Source: a bacterium
GTDB lineage: Bacteria; Joyebacterota; Joyebacteria; Joyebacterales; Joyebacteraceae
Direction of reading: 5' to 3'
Length of the DNA stretch: 33,792 nt
NCBI GenBank assembly: GCA_029990205.1
Contig: JAPEKQ010000004.1
Coordinates: forward strand, 69,109 to 102,900
Shown here in pieces: positions 24,846 to 32,436 of the stretch (positions are counted from its first letter, which is position 1; every line of letters starts with the position of its first letter). The notes beneath the pieces are model-generated. The model saw only the letters and a program-made list of their open reading frames with translations, ran no database searches and was not told where the DNA came from. The position numbers and the translations under genes were made by a program.

Positions 24846-26251
24846 ATGACCGACCAACGACACACACCACCCTGCTTCCAGAGCCGACGCCGTCGCGCGC
24901 CCCGGCAGGCGGTGGTCATCATCACGCTTGCCGTTCTCGCGGGTGGTTCGACCGTCACGAACGGTGCGACCGTTTCGGTCGGTCCGCCCGGAGAGGCGGA
25001 CTATCAGACGATCCGGGAGGGCGCCGCGGCGGCCGCGAGCGGTGACACCGTCCTGATCCTGCCCGGCACCTACACGGGGATCGGCAACAGGAACGTCGAC
25101 ATCGGTCCGCGAGAACTGACCTTCCGCTCGCGTGACGGCCTCGGATCCGTCACGATCGACTGCCTGGACCTCGGGCGCGCGTTCTACGTGAGCGACCGGC
25201 CCGGCGCCTCGGCCGTGCTCGAGGGCCTGGACATCTTCGACGGAGGGAGCAACTACGGCGGGGCCATCAAGGCGGTCAACGGTGATCTGCGGATCTCGGA
25301 CTGCGCGTTCCGGTCCTGCCGCGCCTTCTCGTCCGCGGGTGTGATCTACGCGGAGCACGCGAATGTCATCATCGAGGACTGTCGGTTCAGCGGCGGAGAC
25401 GCCCAATACTGCGGAGGAGCAATATACGCGACCGGCGGGACCTGCGAGGTTCGCGGCTCGACCTTCGGCAGCAACCAGGCCACCCGCGGGGGCGCGCTGT
25501 ATCTCGAAGGGGCGGTGTCCACGGTTGAAGGCTCCGTCTTCGAGGACAAGGCGGGACGTACGGGGCGTCGGCCAGTCTGAGGGGAGACGCATCGCTTGTG
25601 TTCTCCGATTGCTCCTTCGAGGACAACCACGCGCAGTGGGGCGCAGTAGCGTACGCCGAGAGCTCGTCGCTCGCCATCCAGAACTGCTCCATTCTCAAGA
25701 ACCGCGGCCATCGCAGCGGCGCCTTCCTCCGAGCGACTGCTACCTCTCCGCTCGTGTCGGGCTGCACGATCTTCCTGAACAGCGGCGGCTATCAGGACGG
25801 CTCCATCGCGCAGCTCATCAGCGGGTCGGGTACGCGCGCCGAGTTCGTCGACTGCACGGTGTTCGGGTTCGGCATCGCCAACACGACTTACGGGTTCTTT
25901 GAGGTGAGGGATACAGACACGCTCTTCGAGCGCTGTGTCTTCGCGTTCAGCCAGTCAGGCCCGGTCGCCACGATCACGGGAGGCGGCGTGCCTGAGTTCG
26001 CGCACTGCATCGCGTTCGGCACCGTGACAGGTGACACGCTGCCGGGGAACGCGCACGACAATCTCTTCGTGGACCCCCTGTTCTGCAACATCTTCAACGA
26101 GGACTACGACGTCTGCAGCAACTCGCCCTGCCTGCCGGGCAACAACGCCTGGGGGCTGACGATCGGCGGCGCACCGCAGCAGGGATGCGGCGACTGCGTC
26201 ACTCCGGTCAAGGCAACCTCCTGGGGCGCGATCAAGGCGCTCTACCGCTAG
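24846..26251 (+). pseudogene. Secreted right-handed beta-helix protein 5, frameshifted, with WGxIKAxYR tail
   Basis: ATG at 24846 follows GGAGG and begins a member with a long basic n-region, a hydrophobic signal, and VGPPGEADYQTIREG...GDTVLILPGTYTG. The frame ends at a TGA at 25578-25580, just after FEDKAGRTGRRPV. The homologous sequence resumes one frame over: reading from about 25559 gives YGASASLRGDASLVFSDCSF without a stop, then continues to 26251 and the tail KATSWGAIKALYR. One base missing near 25550-25558 would explain this. The restored protein would have about 468 residues, the usual coils, DNLFVDPLFC, NSPCLPGNN and a CGDC pair. It is either a real recent mutation, a phase-variation state or an assembly error; no long homopolymer is present at the site. 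Confidence 0.85.
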
Positions 26252-26296
26252 CCGTCGGCGCCGCGCCCGTAGCGGGCACACGCCCCGGGCCCCGTG

Positions 26297-26325
26297 TTTA
26301 CACCCCTTCCCTCCTCTGATAGAAT
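26297..26325 (+). promoter_or_regulatory. Sigma-70-like promoter of the aldehyde oxidoreductase operon
   Basis: TTTACA (26297-26302), a 17-base spacer and TAGAAT (26320-26325) each match consensus at five of six positions. The start site would be near 26332, about 117 bases before the first gene at 26449. It lies in the 197-base gap after the beta-helix array and is the only strong promoter-like site seen before the six co-directional genes. Confidence 0.6.
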
Positions 26326-26448
26326 GACACCACTGTCATCAGACCAACGTCGGGGCATTCTCGCCGCGGCGTTTCATGCTGGACACCACACAGAAGGCCG
26401 ATACCAGGACCGTTTCTGGACCTGCGCCGCGGTCTGGAGGACCACCCG

Positions 26449-27093
26449 ATGAGCAAGAAGCGACTGATCATAGCCAGTGTCGTCCTGTGCGGCTCGCTCT
26501 GGGGCCTGGCCGAACTCGGCATCGGCGAGATGGCCTGGAACGCGGGCATCCCTCGCGCGCCCATCCTCACGGCCATCGGTGTCCTCTTCCTCGTGCTCGC
26601 CCGACGCATCTGGAACGTCCCGGGAAGCTCGTTCGCGCTCGGAGCGCTCGCCGCGGCGTTCAAGTTCCTCCAGCATCCCTTCTGGGGCTGCAAGGTCGCG
26701 GCGGTTCTCATCGTCGGCCTGACGTTCGACATCACCTTCACGCTCTACGAGGCGCGGCAGCGCATCACGAACCGCGACATCACCGTCGGCGGAGTCGTCG
26801 CGCTCAGCGCCGTCGCGACGCTCGCATCGTTCCTCATCTTCGGCCCGTTCGCCAAGTACGTGCTCCACAACCCGTACTGGTCGATGGCCGGCAAGATGGT
26901 CGACTACATGGTCGCGCAGGGTCCGATCGCGGCCGCGCTCGCCATTCCCGCGGCGTGGGCCGGTCTCAAGCTGAGCGAGCGGTTGTCGCTCTCCTCGGAG
27001 AGCTGGACGCACGCCAACTGGCTCGTGTACCGCATCGCCGCCGCGGGCTCCGGCATCGCCGGCATCGCCGCGGCACTCGCGCTCAAGTACTAG
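26449..27093 (+). CDS. Multi-span membrane protein of unknown function, first gene of AOR operon
   Basis: ATG at 26449 has GGAGG eight bases upstream. The 214-residue protein has about five or six hydrophobic segments, including LIIASVVLCGSLWGLAEL, ILTAIGVLFLVLARRIW, VAAVLIVGLTFDITF and a C-terminal GIAGIAAALAL. I do not recognise a named family. The hydrophobic profile and size resemble ECF transporter S components, but no defining motif is visible. It is followed after 11 bases by MobB and then the ferredoxin and tungsten-enzyme genes. A role in moving tungstate, molybdate, a cofactor precursor or the aldehyde substrate is therefore possible, but this is inference from position only. Confidence 0.8.
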   Translation: MSKKRLIIASVVLCGSLWGLAELGIGEMAWNAGIPRAPILTAIGVLFLVLARRIWNVPGSSFALGALAAAFKFLQHPFWGCKVAAVLIVGLTFDITFTLYEARQRITNRDITVGGVVALSAVATLASFLIFGPFAKYVLHNPYWSMAGKMVDYMVAQGPIAAALAIPAAWAGLKLSERLSLSSESWTHANWLVYRIAAAGSGIAGIAAALALKY

Positions 27094-27104
27094 GGACGGG
27101 ACTG

Positions 27105-27824
27105 ATGGCTCACACCTGGATCCAGATCGTCGGGGCGAAGAAGACGGGCAAGACAACGCTCATCGAAGCGCTGGCGGCCGAGCTCGTCCGACGCGGTCGC
27201 ACCGTCTGCTACATCAAGCACACGCACTCCGAGCCGGGCTTCGACAACGAGGACACGGACACAGCGAAGCTCCGCGACGCCGGAGCGACGACGGCCGTCC
27301 TCGCCGCGACGGACTCGACCATCGTCGTCCACCGCGCGGGCAAGGAGAGCATCGAGCGCCTCTCGTTCCGCGACGCGCTCCCCGGCGAGATCGTTCTCGC
27401 GGAGGGGTTCAAGAGCGCGCCCGGCAGGAAGATCGCCCTTGTCGGAGGAGACCTCGACATCAGTTCGCTCGAGGGCGTCATCGCCGTCGTCACGGGTGGG
27501 CCAAAGGACGACGGGAGTACTCCCGGTAGCTCGGGAACCGGCGACTCGACCGCCCCGCAGAAGAACGACGCGAAGGGCGCCCGGTTCTCGATCGACCAGG
27601 TCACTGAGATGTGTAGCCTCATCGAGAAGCTCGCGACCTCCAAGACCGGAGAGACGTGGGCGAGCCGCCTGTTCATCAACGGACAAGAGGTAGAGCTCAA
27701 CGCCTTCGTTCAGGACGTCATGGCCTCGGCGCTCCTGGGCATGACCACGTGTCTGAGGGGCGTGGACGGCGGGGACGAACTCGAGTTCCGCTGCGCGCGC
27801 ACCGGGGCCGACGACGAGAGCTGA
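27105..27824 (+). CDS. mobB: MobB-like molybdopterin cofactor GTP-binding protein
   Basis: The 239-residue protein begins with the P-loop IVGAKKTGKTTLIEAL and continues with CYIKHTHSEPGFDNEDTDTAKLRDAGA, the usual MobB continuation including the Lys-His and DTxxxxxAGA positions, then LAEGFKS. After a low-complexity linker (about 140-165) it carries a C-terminal module INGQEVELNAFVQDVMASALLGM that I recall from MobB proteins in anaerobes. MobB helps load the dinucleotide or metal form of the pyranopterin cofactor. Here its probable client is the aldehyde oxidoreductase two genes downstream. Tungsten aldehyde oxidoreductases typically bind a non-dinucleotide pterin, so the exact step is uncertain. 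Confidence 0.85.
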   Translation: MAHTWIQIVGAKKTGKTTLIEALAAELVRRGRTVCYIKHTHSEPGFDNEDTDTAKLRDAGATTAVLAATDSTIVVHRAGKESIERLSFRDALPGEIVLAEGFKSAPGRKIALVGGDLDISSLEGVIAVVTGGPKDDGSTPGSSGTGDSTAPQKNDAKGARFSIDQVTEMCSLIEKLATSKTGETWASRLFINGQEVELNAFVQDVMASALLGMTTCLRGVDGGDELEFRCARTGADDES

Positions 27825-27838
27825 CCACGGAGGAGTCG

Positions 27839-28225
27839 ATGAAGATCAAGGTCACCAAGGAGAACTGCACGGGCTGCAAGCTCTGTCAGCAGATCTGCAC
27901 GATCGAACACTACGGTGTGGTCAACCCGAAGATGGCGGCCATCCGTGTCACGGGCGAGTTCCCCGAGCCCGGCGTCTTCACCCCGAAGCTCTGCGTCCAG
28001 TGCGGCGCGTGCGCCCGGGCGTGCCCCTTCGACGCGATCGAGCGGCGCGACGACAAGGTCTACGTGATCAACCCCGAGACCTGCACCAACTGCGGCGTCT
28101 GCGTCGAAGCCTGTCCGTTCGATGTGATGTTCACGCATCCCGACGCACCGACGCCGATCAAATGCGATATGTGCCTGAAGTGCACCGAGGTCTGCAACAC
28201 CGGCGCGCTCACGGTCGAGGAATAG
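27839..28225 (+). CDS. Ferredoxin-like protein with four [4Fe-4S] motifs, AOR electron-transfer partner
   Basis: ATG at 27839 has GGAGG five bases before it. The 128-residue protein contains four cysteine quartets: CTGCKLCQQIC, CVQCGACARACPF, CTNCGVCVEACPF and CDMCLKCTEVC, enough for up to four [4Fe-4S] clusters. The layout matches the HycB/AorA-type ferredoxin subunits encoded beside aldehyde:ferredoxin oxidoreductases. It starts 15 bases after MobB and ends 29 bases before the oxidoreductase. It probably accepts the electrons released by aldehyde oxidation; no membrane or NAD-binding segment is present. Confidence 0.92.
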   Translation: MKIKVTKENCTGCKLCQQICTIEHYGVVNPKMAAIRVTGEFPEPGVFTPKLCVQCGACARACPFDAIERRDDKVYVINPETCTNCGVCVEACPFDVMFTHPDAPTPIKCDMCLKCTEVCNTGALTVEE

Positions 28226-28254
28226 ACGAGAGCACCACACGAGAGGATGTCACG

Positions 28255-30171
28255 ATGAACGGCTTCGGAGGAACGATCCTTCGCATCAACCTCGAGACCG
28301 GCGACGTCAAGCGGACGCCGACGCCCGAGAGCTTCGCGCGGGAGTGGATGGGAGCTCGCGGGTTCGTCGCCAAGACGCTCTACGATGAGGTGCCGCGCGA
28401 CGCCGACCCGCTTGGTCCGGACAACCTCTTCATCATGGCCCCGGGCGTGATGACGGGAGCTTTCGCGCCGTGCGGCTCGAAGATCGGGTTCGGGTGCATC
28501 TCCCCCGCCACGAATGGACACGCCGATTCGAACATGGGCGGCATGCTGGGCGCCGAGGTCAAGTACGCAGGCTATGACATGGTCGTCTTCGAGAAGATTT
28601 CTCCGGAGCCGGTCTACCTCTATATAGATGATGACAAGATCGAGATCCGCCCCGCCGGTGACTACTGGGGCATGGGCTCGCTCGATCTCGAGACGCGGAT
28701 GAAGGAAGACCTCGGCGAGGATTTCCAGATCGCGACCATCGGCCCCGCGGGCGAGAACGGCGTGGTCTTCTCGTGCATCACGCACGACTTCGGCCGCCAG
28801 GCCGGACGTTGCGGCGTCGGCGCCGTGATGGGCTCGAAGAAGCTCAAGGCCATCGCGGTCCGCGGGACGAAGACCCTCCCGGTCCACGACGTCGCCGCGA
28901 TGACGAAGTCGACCTACGACATCATCCAGCGCACGAAGCCGCATCCGCTCATGGAGCCGTGGCAGAAGTACGGCACGGCGCTCTTCGTCGGGTGGGCCAA
29001 CGAGCACGGCTGCTTCCCGACCAGGAACTTCCAGACGACGTTCCACGACAAGTGGCCTGAGATCAGTGGCGAGAAACTGGCCGAGGAGATCCTCGTCACG
29101 CACAAGGCGTGCTTCGGCTGCTGGATGAACTGCGGCAAGTACTCGGTCGCGAAGATCCCCGGCAAGCCCGACACGTATGTCGAGGGCCCCGAGTACGAGA
29201 CGATCGCACTCTGCGGCGGCAGCTGCGCGATGGAGAACATCCATCACGTCGCGTACGCCAACTGGCTGTGCGACAACCTCGGCCTCGACACGATGAGCGC
29301 CGGCAACACCATCGGGTTCGCAATGGAGTGCTACGAGAAGGGCATCATCACGAAGGATGACCTCGAGGGGCACGAACTCCGCTGGGGCAACATCGACGAC
29401 TTCGAGAACGTCGTGAAGATGATCGCGGACCGCCGCGGCATCGGCGAGACGCTCTCCTACGGCACGAAGGGAGCGGCGGAGCGACTCGGCCACGACACGC
29501 TCGCGTTCGCTTCCCAGTCGAAAGGGATGGAGTTCTCGGGATACGACACGCGCTGGTACTCGGCGCAGCTCCTCTCCTACTGCACCTCCGACATCGGCGC
29601 GCACCACAATCGGAGCTGGGCCATCACCGCCGACATCCAGATCGGTCAGGACACTCCGAAGGGCAAAGCGCCGGTCGTGATCTATCTCCAGCACATCCGC
29701 CCGCTCTTCGACACGTGGTGCTGCTGCCGCCTGTTCTGGGGCGAACTCGACATCACGCCCGAGGAGCACGTCGACACGATCCAGTACCTCACGGGCTGGG
29801 ACGTGACGATGGAGGAGTGCATGCAGGTCTCGGAGAAGATCTGGAACCTGACGCGCGCGCACTACCTCGAGCGGAACGGCGGGCCCGGCAAGCAGTTCGA
29901 CGTCGCGCCGGTGCGGCACCTCGAGGAGAAGATCCCGAGCGGACCGGCCGAGGGGCACACGGTCGGGCGCGAGAACTTCGAGTACATGCTCAACGACTAC
30001 TACTACAACCGCGGCTGGGACAAGAACGGTCACCCGACGCGAGAGGTCCTCGAGATTCTCGGCATCGGGTACGCCGCCGACAACCTCGAAGAGGCCGGCC
30101 TCCTCGGCGAACCGTTCGAGGGTGGCGTCCCGAAGGTCCGCGGCGAGAAGCTCAAGCCGAAGGCAATGTAG
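28255..30171 (+). CDS. aor: Aldehyde:ferredoxin oxidoreductase, tungsten-pterin family
   Basis: ATG at 28255 has GAGAGGA upstream; the 638-residue product spans the family's full length. It has the AOR N-terminal domain (GGTILRINLETGDV, then GPDNLFIMAPGVMTG), pterin-phosphate contacts such as GRCGVGAVMGSKKLKAI, and the cluster ligands C286-x2-C289-x3-C293 (CFGCWMNC). The fourth ligand lies in FDTWCCCRLF (489-491), where three cysteines occur in a row. EYETIALCG and DIGAHHNR correspond to the active-site Glu and His regions of Pyrococcus AOR. The family oxidises aldehydes to acids, or reduces acids, with ferredoxin at a W-bispterin centre. Operon partners supply the ferredoxin and cofactor sulfur. 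The substrate is not determinable here. Confidence 0.93.
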   Translation: MNGFGGTILRINLETGDVKRTPTPESFAREWMGARGFVAKTLYDEVPRDADPLGPDNLFIMAPGVMTGAFAPCGSKIGFGCISPATNGHADSNMGGMLGAEVKYAGYDMVVFEKISPEPVYLYIDDDKIEIRPAGDYWGMGSLDLETRMKEDLGEDFQIATIGPAGENGVVFSCITHDFGRQAGRCGVGAVMGSKKLKAIAVRGTKTLPVHDVAAMTKSTYDIIQRTKPHPLMEPWQKYGTALFVGWANEHGCFPTRNFQTTFHDKWPEISGEKLAEEILVTHKACFGCWMNCGKYSVAKIPGKPDTYVEGPEYETIALCGGSCAMENIHHVAYANWLCDNLGLDTMSAGNTIGFAMECYEKGIITKDDLEGHELRWGNIDDFENVVKMIADRRGIGETLSYGTKGAAERLGHDTLAFASQSKGMEFSGYDTRWYSAQLLSYCTSDIGAHHNRSWAITADIQIGQDTPKGKAPVVIYLQHIRPLFDTWCCCRLFWGELDITPEEHVDTIQYLTGWDVTMEECMQVSEKIWNLTRAHYLERNGGPGKQFDVAPVRHLEEKIPSGPAEGHTVGRENFEYMLNDYYYNRGWDKNGHPTREVLEILGIGYAADNLEEAGLLGEPFEGGVPKVRGEKLKPKAM

Positions 30172-30221
30172 GCCGTCGCAAAGCGACTGCAGACTGGCGC
30201 AAGGCGACCGGAGAGATCCTG

Positions 30222-30461
30222 ATGATCGTCTATCTCCGCTCAGGCGGGAAACTCTGCGATCTTCTCAAGCCCGACGTCGATGAGTACACACGCAAGGTCG
30301 ATGTCGCCGACGGGCTTTCCATCGAAGAGATCCTTGCCACGCTCGGGGTCGCACCCGTCATGGTCGCGTTCGCGTTCGCCGACGGCAAGGTCAAGAGGCT
30401 CGACTACGTTCCCGCGGACGGCGAGACCGTCACGCTCCAGTCGCCCGTCGCGGGAGGATAG
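30222..30461 (+). CDS. MoaD/ThiS-like sulfur-carrier protein
   Basis: The 79-residue ubiquitin-fold protein starts MIVYLRSGGKL and ends in the required diglycine (SPVAGG), the residue adenylated and thiocarboxylated by an E1-like enzyme. ATG at 30222 has GGAGAG upstream. The E1-like gene starts 10 bases after it, so the two form a sulfur-donor pair. Next to a tungsten-pterin enzyme it most likely serves pyranopterin dithiolene synthesis rather than thiamine synthesis. No MoaE gene lies in the window. Confidence 0.85.
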   Translation: MIVYLRSGGKLCDLLKPDVDEYTRKVDVADGLSIEEILATLGVAPVMVAFAFADGKVKRLDYVPADGETVTLQSPVAGG

Positions 30462-30471
30462 CGAGGTCCGT

Positions 30472-31221
30472 GTGACGCCCCCGGATCGACGTCTCACACC
30501 GGATGACCGCGAACGCTTCGCGCGCCAGCTCGAACTCCCGGAGTGGGGCGACGCGGCGCAGGAGCGGCTGCGCGACGCGAACGTGTTCATCGCCGGCGCC
30601 GGCGGACTTGGATCCGCCGTCGCCCTCTACCTCACCGCCGCCGGCGTTGGCCGCATCACGCTTGCCGACCCCGACGTCGTCGAACTCTCAAACCTCAATC
30701 GTCAGGTGCTCTACACAACGAAGGACGCCGGCCGCGACAAGGTGGGCGCCGCGACGGACCGACTCGTCTCACTCAACCCGTCCGCGGCGATCACGCCACT
30801 CCGCGAACGCGTCGACGCCGACTCCGCGCCGGGACTTCTTGCGGGACACGACATCGCCATCGACTGCCTGGATACACTCGCAGCCCGGTTCGTTCTGAAC
30901 CGGGCTTCTTTCGAAGTCGGCATCCCCATGGTGTACGGAGCTGTCGCCGGCTTCACCGGCCACGTAAGTCTCATAGAACCGCCCGAGACAGCGTGTCTCG
31001 AGTGTTTCGTCCCGCGCAAGGAGCCGCCTGCTCCCGCGCCGGTCCTCGGGTGTACGGCGGGGCTCATCGGCACGCTCCAGGCGACCGAGGCCGTCAAGCG
31101 TCTCGCCGGTGTCGGAGAGACGCTTGCTGGGCGCCTCCTCGTCGTCGACGGTCTCGCGATGCGATGCGATGTTCTTGAAGTGCAGCGTGACCCCGCGTGT
31201 CCCGTCTGTTCCTCTCGCTGA
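30472..31221 (+). CDS. ThiF/MoeB-family E1-like adenylyltransferase
   Basis: GTG at 30472 has GAGG five bases before it; 249 residues. The ATP-binding loop is VFIAGAGGLGSAVALYL, followed by DPDVVELSNLNRQVLY, where the Asp, Arg and Gln that bind ATP and magnesium sit. The zinc site is split into CLEC and CPVC near the C terminus. The segment PAPVLGCTAGLIGTLQATEAVK matches the region after the crossover loop. It should adenylate the C-terminal glycine of the MoaD-like protein encoded just upstream. No rhodanese domain is fused, so sulfur transfer needs another protein. Confidence 0.9.
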   Translation: MTPPDRRLTPDDRERFARQLELPEWGDAAQERLRDANVFIAGAGGLGSAVALYLTAAGVGRITLADPDVVELSNLNRQVLYTTKDAGRDKVGAATDRLVSLNPSAAITPLRERVDADSAPGLLAGHDIAIDCLDTLAARFVLNRASFEVGIPMVYGAVAGFTGHVSLIEPPETACLECFVPRKEPPAPAPVLGCTAGLIGTLQATEAVKRLAGVGETLAGRLLVVDGLAMRCDVLEVQRDPACPVCSSR

Positions 31222-31293
31222 GACGGCCGGCAACTGCCGGCAACGCCGCCAACGCTCGAAGACCCGGCTGACAACGCAGCCCTGATGAACGAA

Positions 31294-31356
31294 GAGACCG
31301 CTCGACCCTGGTTGCGACGGGGTTCCTCACCGTCGCGCTCTGGATCGAGCGGTCTC
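31294..31356. other. Nested inverted repeat between convergent genes
   Basis: A 12-bp perfect outer repeat (GAGACCGCTCGA at 31294-31305 and TCGAGCGGTCTC at 31345-31356) encloses an inner 7-bp repeat (GCGACGG at 31314-31320 and CCGTCGC at 31330-31336). The unpaired joints are 8 bases on each side. It lies between the E1-like gene (plus) and a secreted-protein gene (minus). The symmetrical position suits a bidirectional terminator, but the stem-bulge-stem form is unusual and T-tracts are short, so a small RNA element is also possible. Confidence 0.6.
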
Positions 31357-31402
31357 GCTTGTCTCATATGTCCATCACGGCCATGACACCGCCGCGGTAC
31401 AG

Positions 31403-32158
31403 CTACTTGATGATCATCATCTTCCCGGCCGCCGTCCCGATACCCTCGGCATCAGCCGACCAGACGTACACGCCCGGCGCCACTTCCTCGCCGTCGGCGT
31501 TCTTGAGGTTCCAGCTCATCTGGTCATTGGAGGGATCATCATGACTCAGTGTCCTGATGAGCTTGCCGGCCGGCGTGTAGATGCGTATCGTCACCTTCCC
31601 GGGAAGACCGACGAACACGATACGGCGCTCACCGCCGTACTCCCAGTCCGCTTCAGAGCGATATGGATTCGGGATGGGCTGGATCTTGGAGAGCTGCGTC
31701 TGCTGACCGACGCGCGGCGAAACCACGTCCGTGCTGTTCGCAGCGCGACACGAATCATTGACGGCGCTGACGCCCTCCTCGAACGCGGTTACCGACAGGA
31801 TGTACGGGAACGCGTTCTGGTAGTTCGTCCGCCGGAACACGCGGACACTGTCGATGTAGAACGGCTCGAAGTCCCAGTAGCCGGCCGCCGACGTATCCGC
31901 TTCGCCCCAGACGTACTCCCTGGCGAGGCCGAAGTCCTCGGAGTTCCACACCTCCCGGACCCACACTCTGTAGCCACCGAAGTTCTCGATGTCCCGCTCA
32001 TCAATGCCGAGCGTCCAGCCGATCTCGATCATCTGGTCATCGAGCGCGACGTACTTGACCCGCGGACACAGGTCCGCAGCAGCCAACGACGCGAATACAC
32101 ACAGTAGAACAACCGCCACGAGCGCGTGGCGGGCACCGCTCCATACTCTCAACTTCAT
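31403..32158 (-). CDS. Secreted protein with T9SS type-A-like C-terminal sorting domain
   Basis: ATG at 32158 follows GGAGG at five bases; 251 residues. The signal peptide (ALVAVVLLCVFASLAAA) is followed by a fibronectin-like region (MIEIGWTLGIDERDIENFGGYRVWVRE). The last 85 residues contain PIPNPYRSE, KVTIRIYTPAGKLIRTL and GVYVWSADAEG, and end KMMIIK, the pattern of Por-secretion or FlgD-like domains also seen on the protease at 3361-5091. The middle domain is not recognised beyond its beta-rich look. The gene stands alone with its own promoter. The product is probably exported to the cell surface. Confidence 0.85.
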   Translation of the reverse strand: MKLRVWSGARHALVAVVLLCVFASLAAADLCPRVKYVALDDQMIEIGWTLGIDERDIENFGGYRVWVREVWNSEDFGLAREYVWGEADTSAAGYWDFEPFYIDSVRVFRRTNYQNAFPYILSVTAFEEGVSAVNDSCRAANSTDVVSPRVGQQTQLSKIQPIPNPYRSEADWEYGGERRIVFVGLPGKVTIRIYTPAGKLIRTLSHDDPSNDQMSWNLKNADGEEVAPGVYVWSADAEGIGTAAGKMMIIK

Positions 32159-32219
32159 GCTGGCCTCCGTGAGCCGGAGTGGCTCCGATTCGCGAATCCG
32201 GTATCTCATCCGACGAATC

Positions 32220-32248
32220 AGGCTAGCATCGCCACCGGTCCCAGTCAA
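32220..32248 (-). promoter_or_regulatory. Putative promoter of the secreted-protein gene
   Basis: On the minus strand TTGACT (32248-32243) and TAGCCT (32225-32220) are 17 bases apart. The start site would be near 32213, about 55 bases before the ATG at 32158. The -10 element plus two following bases (TAGCCTGA) is the same as upstream of the SLBB export gene at 2247. Confidence 0.4.
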
Positions 32249-32357
32249 GGCTATTCACCGACCCCACGGGCTCTTTCGCCCGCGCGTACCCTCCCTAGCT
32301 CGCTCCTCCAGGTCGCCCGGGACACAACCGGACCGTTCAAATGAACCGCGAATCAGC

Positions 32358-32387
32358 TTGACAGCAACACTCCAATCAGGCTATTAT
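32358..32387 (+). promoter_or_regulatory. Sigma-70-like promoter of the TauE/SafE gene
   Basis: A perfect TTGACA (32358-32363) and TATTAT (32382-32387, five of six) are 18 bases apart. The implied start site near 32394 lies after the GTG at 32392, which argues for a downstream translation start. Confidence 0.6.
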
Positions 32388-32436
32388 TAGAGTGTCCTAT
32401 AGCGACAGCGAAACCGTCCAACCACTCGCGCTCCTG

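Noticed and set aside
26222-26247. Tail-coding 26-base repeats as recombination attachment sites
   Set aside because: Their identity is explained by the conserved tail codons at gene ends; no integrase gene or element boundary was seen.
19359-26251. CRISPR array or DNA-level tandem repeat
   Set aside because: The repetition is at the protein level (beta-helix coils and tails); no regular short direct repeats with spacers are present.
28060-30033. Long antisense open frame (657 codons) opposite the AOR gene
   Set aside because: It is a GC-bias shadow: Arg-, Leu- and Val-rich, no family motif, and it lies entirely opposite strongly recognised ferredoxin and AOR coding sequence.
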